NCBI GenBank assembly: GCA_009760855.2
Contig: WPIO01000003.1
Coordinates: 6,755,501 to 6,819,500 of the forward strand
From: Cristatella mucedo
Lineage: Eukaryota > Bryozoa > Phylactolaemata > Cristatellidae
Reading direction: 5' to 3'
Length of the DNA: 64,000 nt
Position 1 is the first letter of the stretch, and each line of letters begins with the position of its first letter. Shown here one piece after another: positions 55,151-64,000 of this stretch. A program made the translations under genes and the position numbers. The notes beneath the pieces are model-generated. The model was not told the origin of the DNA. It saw only the letters and a program-made list of their open reading frames with translations, and searched no databases.

Positions 55151-56179
55151 GTACATCCAAGACTGTAGGACAGCACCTCGTCTCGCATCCAGCAACTTTT
55201 CCGGTGTCTGCGACTAATATAATACATGTCATCGGCCTGTTACATGGCAGCCGCACAGACCGTCGGGATGAGGGAGCGGATCGGAGGAGGGGCTCAGCTA
55301 AAATCCACTCGCGTGCTAACCCGTTCTCCTATATCAAACTATTATTAGGACGAATCGGAATAACAGGCCAGAGGTGCCGCTGGGCATAATTTTCAAGAAT
55401 GATCTGAGCTGTCGCACCGAGTCGTCTGCAACAGTCGCCTTGGTCGCCAGGTTTAGCAGCTTTTTTATATTAGTTGGGACCCATTTGAAAAAAACTTCTT
55501 TTTTGGATTTGCTGCGAACAGAAATTCCCACATCTTGCGGTACAGCAGTGTAAGGTCTTGAATTTTGTTGATTATCGTAGGACTGGCCAGCTTTTTTTCT
55601 GGACCATAAGTCATTCCCTTCACGCGAGCCCTGTTACGATTTGCCGGATAGGACATTTGCTGACAGGGCAGTATTCGGGTAATAGCTGCTATCTGAGGAG
55701 CTTTGAGAAATTTTCATCATAGGACAGTTGCGCCAGAGAGAACGAGACTTTGAAAACTTACAAAATAGTGTTGAGAGACAGCTTTAAAGTCTTACAAACC
55801 TTTAGCTCATTAGTAGTCTGCAAGGAAACGAGTGTCGTGATGCAAAAAGGTCAGAAGGTAAGGTAAAGGGTAAAAGGTAAAAAGGTAAAAGGTAAAAGGC
55901 AAGAGGGAGTCTACAGCAAGGCTTCTTTTGTCTCACTCAAAACATTTTAAAACTGCATGACTTGTCGTCAGTATTCGATGAATTTGTTGATACCAGAGTA
56001 GAGGGGCTCGACAAAAAGTAATAGGTCATTTACAGTACATTTCTGCCTGCGGCGATAATTTTAAACGTGCCTGGAGGAAGTCAAAAGAAAAGCTTGAAGG
56101 GCCTCAAACCTAAAAGCTGCAAGCCCGCACAGAGGTGCCGTATTTTAGAGCTGCGTGAATTTCTAACCACAAGCAGTTC
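55151..56179. other. No supported gene; GGTAAAA repeat
   Basis: Short imperfect GGTAAAA-type repeats at about 55856-55905. Otherwise anonymous. Confidence 0.55.
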
Positions 56180-56300
56180 GTGGTGCAGCCCAAGGACAAC
56201 AAGAGCGTGGAAAGATATCGTTGGTCCCTGAGGCATATGTGAAGTACATGAATAGAGATTAATTTCCCTTAGGGTGCTATGCAAATGAATTATATAGTTT
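56180..56300 (+). mobile_element. SINE-A, plus strand, head decayed
   Basis: CCTGAGGCATATGTGAAGTA, ATGAATAGAGATTAATTTCC and TAGGGTGCTATGCAAATG match the SINE-A tail. The tRNA-like head is barely recognisable. Confidence 0.75.
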
Positions 56301-56582
56301 GATCTAGCGCTAGGTTCGGAGTGGCTAAAGTTTCACCAAAGAAGAGAATTTATATAACTAAGTTAAGATGAGTGGAGAGCGAAGAGCTCCTGACTGTATC
56401 CGATGCCAATGATTGCCACCGATTGCTTGTGTGTTCCTGCTTTGAGGCAGTGTCGGCTTTGACTGTTCTGCATTTAAAATGACTTTTTCGCCTATATAAA
56501 AAGGAATTTCCGCGTGAAAGACCTCGCGAATAATATGCACAGATTTTGGAATATTTTTTTCGAGAGTTTGTTTTAAATATAA

Positions 56583-56735
56583 ATTAAAATTAATTTTTTG
56601 TATAGCACCCTAAGAGAAATTAATTTTTTATACAGGCGCTTCAAATGTATCGCGGGGCTTGAGCCCACGACCTCGGCCAGACCTTGGTCGAGGCGAGTAC
56701 TCTAACCAGTTGGCCAAACCAGATTTTTCGCGTAA
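56583..56735 (-). mobile_element. SINE-A, minus strand
   Basis: GTATAGCACCCTAAGAGAAA, ACAGGCGCTTCAAATG, GGGCTTGAGCCCACGACC, AGACCTTGGTCGAGGCG and CTAACCAGTTGGCCAAACC give a nearly complete reversed SINE-A. Confidence 0.9.
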
Positions 56736-56756
56736 ACTCCGCAGGCAGGTTTTAAA

Positions 56757-56895
56757 GATTAGCTGATTTGACAGGCTGGTTTATATAGCAGCGGAAGAGC
56801 CTTGCTGACTATCGCCACCGCTTGAAGTGTAGAATAAAGAGGATCGCCCAGTGCAGGATTCGAACCCACAACCTGAGTCTGGAAGAGCGAGCTGC
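56757..56895 (-). mobile_element. SINE-B, minus strand
   Basis: GATTAGCTGATTTGACAGG, ATAGCAGCGGAAGAGCC, CGCCACCGCTTGAAG and GGATTCGAACCCACAACC follow the SINE-B order. It lies 20 bp from the SINE-A copy, in the same orientation. Confidence 0.88.
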
Positions 56896-57684
56896 GTTGG
56901 CTTTTTTCTGAAGGGGCTATCTGATCCCGCGCATAACCCGCAGCATTTTCTCCCGCGTATAGTTGAAATACGAACGAAATGATAAGAGGAGGCGCATCAG
57001 CCATTTAACATAGTTAAACGTAATTGGTGTCATTTCCGCACGGCGGTAAAGGACAGGATCGAGCTCATCGGTGAAGCGCCTGGATAGGCACTGGTGAGTT
57101 TGAGACTGAGGAAACATTAGCATACCAGCACGACTATCTTAAATGACCCGGTCTGGGGTTTCACTCAAAGCATGTAGGCAAGTCTGGTGTCGGAGATGCT
57201 CCTGGACACTAGATTGTTTTAATTCCTACTTTACCTGCGACCCAAACTTATCGTTATCAGTAGAAACTTCCGCTAACGCAGTAAAAAAGAGCAATCTTCT
57301 TTGGACCGAGTACGAGAAAATAATTTATTCCGCACTCTATAACTGAGCTGATGCCGTTGAACAGCTTCGGTACGGCAGCGCAATAGTGCAATAGCGAAGC
57401 CCACACACACGTAACGCATATTGCTTACACAAGCAGGCCCCAATTGCCAAGGACCCTAGCTAAGTTCTATCATGCATTTTCTGTTGAAAGCGTTGCCTTA
57501 AGCTAAATACGTTTCTAATTTAGCCCACATTCATGTGATCATTTACTAGGCGCGATTTTTCCGCTTGCACCGGCGGTCTTCAGGTCAGCGACCTGGCCTT
57601 GAACCTTACAGCTATTCCATTAAATTGGGTGTTGAGGCGGGATCCCGCCGTCTGTTAAACGTGGTTGTAGGAAAACGGTTGCCC
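56896..57684. other. No supported gene
   Basis: Anonymous. Possible 5' flank of the candidate gene starting at 57685. Confidence 0.5.
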
Positions 57685-58434
57685 ATGGACTTCGATGACC
57701 CTTTTGCGGATGAACTTGACGCTTTAAGGGAGGCTGAAATCGAGCAAGGTCTACTTTAAACTGATGCTAGTCGCAGGCTTCTCAACCTACGGTTCCAAGT
57801 TACCGCTGCTTTTGATAGACGTTAATACATCATTTCTAGTGGCCAGCGCTAGTACAGGCGCACCGAAGGTTGATTCGATGGCATAGATAATCTTTCCTGC
57901 AACCTCTTGTTACTGTTTAGTAAAGAAAATCAGCAGAAATTACACTTTTTGGAGGTTTTTTAGATGATATTTGTATTCATTATAGTGTTATGCGTTTTCG
58001 GTTGGACCAATAAACATCAACGATAGTATCGGTAGATTGACCAATGCAGGTCACTGGAAGGGTATATTTATGCGTTTGTGTTAGCTCTGCTTGACCTAGG
58101 TTTGCGCTGGCTAGTAGTGGCTTAGGATTTACTTTGTCAGTGAGGCTAGGGTCCAACTCAAGCTATGTAGTACACCACAACGTTTCAGTTTTCGTTACAG
58201 AATGCAGAGGTCCGCCGGCGAAGGCGTGCTTGAAATTTACCGCCGACGTCAGCCCACCGCAGGAGATTGACGCTTCAGGCAGCTTCTTGCCAATGTTGAA
58301 TACAAGCGCCTGTAGTACTGAGGAGTTGGAGTTGGCGTCGTCAGGAAATGTGGATAGCACTGGCAGCAAGAGCAAGAGGAAGCCAATTCGCTCTTCACCA
58401 GATCATGACGATGGCGAACTGTCTTCAAAACCAG
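57685..58434 (+). CDS. Candidate gene start, two exons, function unknown
   Basis: Exon 1 (57685-57748) starts with ATG in a GCCCATGG context and encodes MDFDDPFADELDALREAEI, ending phase 1 at a weak donor CAAG|GTCTAC. Exon 2 (58201-58434) follows TTTTCGTTACAG, starts in the matching phase, and encodes 78 residues, including a basic SKSKRKPIRSS and acidic DHDDGE, ending phase 1 at CCAG|GTGACA. The acidic start loosely resembles the N-terminus of clamp-loader subunit CTF18 as I recall it, which is a guess only. No later exon was secured. The region is free of recognised repeats, which slightly favours a real gene. Confidence 0.35.
57749..58200 (+). other. Intron of the candidate gene, or intergenic
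   Basis: AT-richer, T-rich before 58200. Nothing else recognised. Confidence 0.35.
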
Positions 58435-60747
58435 GTGACAGTTGGTTTCTTAGCCGATTCCAGAACTTGCCAGAACTTGCTTGGCCTTGTCGTAACAATT
58501 AGATTACCGTCCGCATTGTCTACGGAAGGTTGGGGTATGCTATCTGATAAGCTAATACCTGCTGTGGCCTTAATAGTAATTTTCTTTTTTTACCGCAAAG
58601 CAGTCTTGGGCTTCGTGTCAGGTTTCGGTGCGCTCGGCATATCTACTATAATTGTAGTTTTGCTTAGGCAGACTATACTTTCAGCTCAAAGCTTATGAAT
58701 TACTTTGGTAAAAGATGCCCAAAAGTTTACTTTTAATACCGCAGTGCATCCACCCAGAAAGTGTTTGCTGGTTTGAGATTACACATTTGCGAGCTGTACG
58801 TCGTATAGATGCTCGATTTACTGCAAAACCCTAACGCATTTGGCTGCTGTGTTCCGAGATCTGCAGCTCGAGAGGCGTTTTGCAGTTCGTAGGATCGGCC
58901 AAGCAGAGGCACTTTGTTGGTGCTGCACCTTTAGCTGTGAAAATTTACATGGCTAACATTTAAAGAGGTTTTTGTTTATTGTCTGCATGCACTTACAGTA
59001 TGGTATTATGTAGTTTTGTTGAATTGCAGCATGCGAGCATTTGATGCATAATTTGGCAGTAGAAGTTATTATGTAGTCATTCTGCAGAGGTGACTCAATT
59101 GAGCATACAGTTGTACAGCATGAAAGTATAGCAGGGAGGAGCGCGGAATAATAATGAGAAATAGGTGGCTCGCTCGCAGAAGAGTCACCGAGAGAGTCAG
59201 AGAAACAATGAGCAAGGAATATTTTATTGTTGCAGGCTGCACGTGATGATACACTGACATATTTACGTTCGTCTCCTTTTTAAGCAATGAGGTTATTGTG
59301 ATGACCGATCCGTATCAAACCGTGTTCATTCCAAATAGTGGATCTCATAGGGCAGTGACATTGAATAGGTACATGTTGAAGTTTTCCAACTTTATGTGAC
59401 TTTGCACTGGCCACCTTCTATGTTGTCTGCAGTTGTCTAAGTGAAGGGGTTTTGAGATGTCAAAAGCTAGTGCTTCGACTACCTTGCCATGGCCTCTTAT
59501 GCCAGCTCACAGAAGTCTAGTATTTTCATCACAATTTCTATTCCTACCATTGTGTGATGCTGTCCTTAAAATTCTTATTAGTCATCCGTGTGGATGTCCA
59601 ATTTGGAGTACAATCCCTCCCCTGCCGATGATGGGTGCATGATGCTCGTCCGTTCGCCTTCGGCAAATAGCTGCCCAAATAAAGTTTTCTGCCTGACACT
59701 GACCTAATAGTTTGGTGCATCTGCATGTACCGAGCCCTCGGACAGAGCCCGACATGGTGCAGGCTGCAGTCGGCCAGCCCGAGATGTTGAAGCACCGGTA
59801 CCACATAACAATGCCGTGAGGAAGGGTGACTTGTCACCGTTTTGTTAGGGATTAGATGTAGCATATGTGCTCATTGGATGAGGCAGACCCCCGGGGCATG
59901 CTGTCCATAGTGTGCATCATTGGCAAAAGCAGTGTCCAGTGAGGTGCCATGGTCTAAAACAGCCACCCTTGGACTTTCACTGGATGGATTGGTATTTTTT
60001 TTATCAATTCTTTGCCGGGGAGAAAGCAGGCACCTTGTGCTGTTGACCTATGTGAAGCTACTCTAGCTATTTACAAGTGAGTAGCAACCACTGAAAGCAT
60101 CTGCTTTCACTTTCAGTCGAACTTGACCAAAGGATCAGATAGCAGTGGAAGTTGTATTTCCAGTGTCTCTCTGAATTATCTGCCACTTAGCTGGTAGTGA
60201 CAATGGCTGCACTGTTGTGACCTAGTCAAGCGAGCCCAACCAGTCGGTTTGGCGAACATAAGGGCACTGTATTACCGACTATGCCAGTCAGCAATACAGT
60301 GCCTTATTGTTGTCTTGGTTTCTGTGGCAGTGTTATTTATGATGTTTCAATGAGGGACAGTACCAATGGAAGGAAGGCTGATTAGGAATGATCTCGTGTC
60401 TGGTTCGAGATCTGTCTCGAGCTTCTACAGTCACGGATACTTTTTATTTTTATGCTTTTAACAAATGAGCACTTTTTTGGATGGTTTGCTTCTGTTCTTG
60501 GTGCTTGCCTAGCCACTAAGAAGTCTACTCCGAATGCATGCACTGCTATTGGACGGCTCTAGTGAACATCTGAGTTGTCCTATTAAGCGTTGAGTTCAGG
60601 ACATGAGTCAGGCAGTGTCTCCGTGCGTGCTAAACGTTTCAAAGTACTAATAATGCTGCTCATGTGCAAGAAAATCAAAGCAAGCAGAATAGTAGCGGGT
60701 CTAGTCAGCTGCACCTACGATTAAGCTCGGTCCCAGGCCACCTCTAA
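58435..60747. other. No supported gene
   Basis: Unique-looking sequence with frames up to 116 codons but no recognised domain. A continuation of the candidate gene may be hidden here. Confidence 0.5.
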
Positions 60748-60915
60748 TGTAATGTAATATATCTCCGTCTGTAACTCCACAAAGCCATACAGACTATATG
60801 GGTGTTACACAGGAGAGTTTTGTATAGCACACTCACAGCCTAAGCGGCTTTCGGTACGCATTCGGTAGCCAACAGACTTCGTCTCAAGCAACAAAGAGAA
60901 AGTGAGATGCACAGC
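60748..60915 (-). mobile_element. LINE-B 3' end, minus strand
   Basis: TAATGTAATGTAAT (tail), CTGTAACTCCACAAAGCC, GGTGTTACACAGGAGAG, CCTAAGCGGCTTTCGGTACG and AACAGACTTCGTCTCA are the reverse complement of 8350-8505. Confidence 0.9.
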
Positions 60916-61139
60916 AGAGTCCGGAGGCTGTCGAGAATGTACACGTAAGATGTACACGTACGATGTACACAAGGAAGTTGCAGCGCGGAAGTAGCAGCAC
61001 GGGGAAAGGCTGGAAAGGAAGTTTCACAACAGTTTGGCAGCAGGAAAGAAGTTGCGTAGGAACAGTCTGACAGTGAAAGGATGGAACTGCTAATTGATAA
61101 TGGCTCAAGGGCTCGAGGAGACTGAAGTTGGTTAAGCTA

Positions 61140-62010
61140 TTGAGCTAGGTATAATACTAATAATAATGATGCTAGGTATAACACTAACAGTAATGACATT
61201 TGTATAGCACCCTAACTGAACTAAACCCTTTCTAAGCACTATAAAAGCTCTAGAAAGGAAACATCTCAATTGGCTAGTGAGAGCATGCACAATGTCAGCA
61301 TGCATAAGCACACAAAGGACAATGCACATTGCCGAAGCCAATGCTGTGAGAAACAGGTTGGCTTTTTAGCTTCTTTTTAAATGTCATCAAGTCAGGAAAT
61401 GTCGCGACTTCAGCCATGAGTGAGTTTCGGGCTTTGGAACCATCGAGACTAAAGGCCAGGTCTCCAAGGGATTTGAGGTTGGTTCGAGGCGCAGCCAATG
61501 ACTGGAGTCAGAAAAGCAGGTGGTACGATGCCTAGCCTAACTGGGAAGTAGTTTGGGTGAAGTAGTAGGCTGAATGAAGACAAGCAAGGGACCTAAGAGC
61601 GGTCGACCTAACCTTGAAGTCGACGTGCTGCTTTATGGGAAGGTAATACAGGTCGATGAGAAGTGGTGTAATGTGGCAGTTGAGACGTCCACGACAGACA
61701 GGTCTTAAAAGAGCCAAGCTATAGCAAACCTTATAGGTCAGGATAACAATTTTGCTCTGCATCTTGATCAGCCAGGAACCCTTGCAGCTCCCATACCAAA
61801 GGAGAGGCTGCTGAATTTTTCGGATTTATTAACCAACCTTGCAGTCACATTCATCACCAGCTGCAGAAACTTGATGACTTTTTTTGGTAGCCCAGCTGAA
61901 ACTGAATTATAGTAGTTCAGCCTAGCCAGAGCCACGGATCTAGTAAGATCTGTAACCAGCCACCTCGGTAGGTATTTCCTAAGCGTGCACAGGAATCAAA
62001 CATGATGACT
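61140..62010 (-). mobile_element. Chimeric LINE: LINE-B reverse transcriptase joined to LINE-A 3' half
   Basis: On the minus strand the 5' part (about 62010-61715) reads like LINE-B: LNYYNSVSAGLPKKVIKFLQ and an IVILTYKV block. From about 61710 it switches to LINE-A (VCRGRLNCHITPLL, YLPIKQHVDFKVRS) and continues into the LINE-A 3' end with GTATAGCACCCTAACTG at 61201-61217. Frames are broken. Confidence 0.75.
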
Positions 62011-62334
62011 AGCCGTGGGATCGTCATCTGAATAGATATTTATAAGCTTTCTTGGATCTTTGTTTTTGCCCGGTTCGTTTATGTCGGCAGCATCCTAGCT
62101 GTGCTATCTCAGCTTTAAAGGCCTCTCTAATCATGTCTTTAGAGCGCTATCGAATAAAGTCTGCCGATAGCTAGGTGGAATCTTAGTAAATGACTGGACA
62201 TGCTGCTAGTAACACGTCAGCAGATTGATCCATGCAAGTTCCCAAGATCGTGCAAGTCGGAAGGGCTGTCAAGGCAACTAGCAAATATATATATATAAAT
62301 ATATATATATGTATATGTATATATATAAATATAT
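62011..62334. other. Anonymous sequence ending in an AT run
   Basis: An imperfect AT repeat at about 62285-62334. No gene. Confidence 0.6.
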
Positions 62335-62465
62335 ATAGTGTATAGCACCTAAAGAGAACTTAATCTTGATCCAGACACTTCATATATGCTATAGGGCTCG
62401 AGCCCACGACCTCGGAAGTCAAAGGCGAGCACCCTGGGCCAAAACCGTGGCCCCCTGGCTTGGCA
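62335..62465 (-). mobile_element. SINE-A, minus strand
   Basis: TATAGCACCTAAAGAGAACT, CAGACACTTCATATATG, GGGCTCGAGCCCACGACC and AAAGGCGAGCACCCTGGGCC follow the SINE-A order, with a small deletion in the box A region. Confidence 0.85.
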
Positions 62466-63304
62466 AGCACGAGCCCCCCTACCACTGTCTCGCTGCATCC
62501 AAAGCGTGCCAGATAATCATCGGATCGGCTATTTGCACATCATCGGTGAACGGCAACAAAAAAACTGCTCGCCTCAGTCGCTGCCATGCACAGAGTGCCC
62601 CAGGCTCTCACTGTTTGGCCTCCAAGCGACTGCTGATTGACGGTACACGTAACTTGATTAGCTCATACGATATACTAAAGTATTGATCCGCCTGTGCACC
62701 ACCTTCACAAAGGCTAGCTCGGTGCCTGTTGACACGATGACAGCTCGATCACGTCTGCATCTGTTAGCGCTGCGGCCAGTTGAGAGGCACGGACAGACAC
62801 CGCTGGCCGCTTGAGGCTGCTGCTGCAGGCAGGGGGCAGGCGGCTGGCTCAGCCTCAGACGCCATACAGGGGGGGGGGCTGCCTGCATGCCAGACAGGCA
62901 CCGTTGCATCGGCGGCCATCGATGCTGGCAGTCCCTTGCTTTTGCAAAGCAGCTTCACTTTCGGCCCGACGAAATCGCAGGTTACACTTTTTTAATGGCT
63001 CCTTTATGCTGTTGTTAGTGTGGCCACCGAATTATGATTCTCCTTACGCTAGTAATGGACCGTGCTGTTAATTTCCGTGCACCTCGTGGCCCCCCTCGAA
63101 GCAGCAGCCCGTTGCTCTGGCCGGCCTGGTTCACCAGGACCTAATGGGCCGAATGCCCAACCGTGGCAGGCCTTTTTCTAACCGCCCCCAGGCCTCCAGC
63201 TGCAGCTGCTGATGCAGCAGCAGCTGCCGCTGCTGGGCATGCCAGAGTGAGGCATCGTTGCTTTGTCACTTTGTGCACCGGTGCTGGGCGTTCGGCAGCC
63301 GGCG
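62466..63304. other. Anonymous sequence with weak exon candidates
   Basis: Contains the candidate exon at 62829-62980, a short open stretch near 63035-63090 and a CAG-rich stretch near 63198-63235. None is firm. Confidence 0.4.
62829..62980 (+). other. Weak candidate exon with an FG-like motif
   Basis: Follows GCTGCTGCTGCAG, opens in phase 1 (compatible with the end of the 58434 exon) and reads to SSFTFGPTKSQ before GTTACA, phase 0. FG motifs occur in nucleoporins, but one is not enough. The acceptor is a CAG-type sequence without a strong pyrimidine tract. Confidence 0.2.
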
Positions 63305-63605
63305 TTTTTTTAAATGTCAGGATATTGTGACTTCAGTAGGGAGTGAGTTCAGGCTTTGGAAGGCTACGAACTGCAGGCACCATCTCGAAAGGATCCGCGG
63401 TTGGTTGGTGGCTCAGCTGAACGACTTGAGTCGGATGAGCCGGTGATGAAGATGCCTAGCCTGAGTGAGAAGTAGCTTGGATAGATAGGGTGGCAAAAGA
63501 GAATGAAGGGACCTAAAAGTGACCCTACGTGTTTAACGGGGGGGGGGGGGGGCTAATCAGGTTAGGTCGGTGAGAATCAGTGTGATGTAGCATGAGATGC
63601 ATGCT
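63305..63605 (-). mobile_element. LINE-A 3' half fragment, minus strand
   Basis: TTTTTTAAATGTCAGGATAT, GAGTGAGTTCAGGCTTTGGA, ATGCCTAGCCTGAGTGAGAA and TAGGTCGGTGAGAATCAGTG parallel the LINE-A segment at 61370-61670. A G run (63538-63553) interrupts it. Confidence 0.8.
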
Positions 63606-64000
63606 GAGCCTATCCCCTCTTCTCTCATTATCGATCGGTGGTGCTGCTGCTTCAGCAGCTTCGAGCATGCGAAAGAAGCAGCATCAGATACTCTGCACCA
63701 GCATCTGGTGCGCTTCGTGTACACGAAGTGCTGTTAAGAATGTGTGCTGTAGCAGCCGCCAGCGCTTCGTTTGCCTACGTGCTCTTACGAATATGCCTGT
63801 TGTAGTGCTGCATTCACAGCAGCATATTATCGGCTGTTGTTCAGCACCGCCTTTGTGATGCTGAACAATTGCGGCAATTGCGTTTTAAGCAACAAGGAGT
63901 GACAAGAACGGCTCGTGCGAGCAGGGATTAAAGCACGTTTTTTAGTACATTTTGCTTTTAGATTGTGTGGCATTTTCTTGGCAGTATTTATACAGCTTGT
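63606..64000. other. No supported gene
   Basis: Anonymous to the window edge, with a small palindrome near 63713-63732 (CTTCGTGTACACGAAG). Confidence 0.5.

Overview
This is animal genomic DNA. Three things show it: a gene split by GT-AG introns, three kinds of non-LTR retrotransposon debris with at least two tRNA-derived SINE families, and very long microsatellites. No bacterial, viral or organelle gene order is visible. CpG is not obviously depleted, introns are short (0.15 to 2.9 kb) and the repeats are not mammalian in type, so I favour an invertebrate bilaterian. A jawless vertebrate cannot be excluded, and no species can be named from the sequence alone.

The one gene I can reconstruct with confidence lies on the plus strand at 22351-35524. 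Eight exons join with matching phases at all seven junctions (1,2,1,2,1,2,0) into a 2010-nt reading frame (669 aa plus stop). The predicted protein has a signal peptide, an N-terminal segment like that of type II (GGF) neuregulin, one Ig domain, one EGF domain, a transmembrane helix with a basic stop-transfer, and a long cytoplasmic tail. This is a neuregulin-like ErbB/EGFR ligand precursor. The introns inside the Ig and EGF domains sit where I recall vertebrate neuregulin introns. A damaged copy of the first EGF exon lies in intron 3, embedded inside a SINE.

Layout. 1-6.3 kb: a 16-bp tandem repeat, microsatellites, decayed ~180-bp repeats and LINE/SINE debris. 6.3-21.7 kb: a GC-rich block with a 1.09-kb (CTGCCGCCG)n array, a ~48-copy CGG array, TATC, GA and TC arrays, and SINEs; I see no supported gene. 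21.7-22.35 kb: presumed promoter and 5' UTR with GC boxes, a TATA-like site and a 27-bp hairpin. 22.35-35.8 kb: the neuregulin-like gene. 35.8-50 kb: mostly anonymous sequence with GA arrays and LINE fragments. 50.5-51.8 kb: a 5'-truncated but reading-frame-intact LINE. 52-57 kb: SINE and LINE fragments. 57.7-58.4 kb: a weakly supported two-exon gene start. 60.7-63.6 kb: a LINE chimera, a SINE and more LINE debris.

I use local labels for repeats. LINE-A is a CR1/L2-like family with an ATT tail. LINE-B is related in its reverse transcriptase but has a different 3' UTR. LINE-C is a third 3' end. SINE-A has a tRNA-like head and a 3' tail resembling LINE-A. SINE-B has a tRNA-like head and an unrelated tail. 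All family calls come from reading and comparing copies within the window; no database search was possible.
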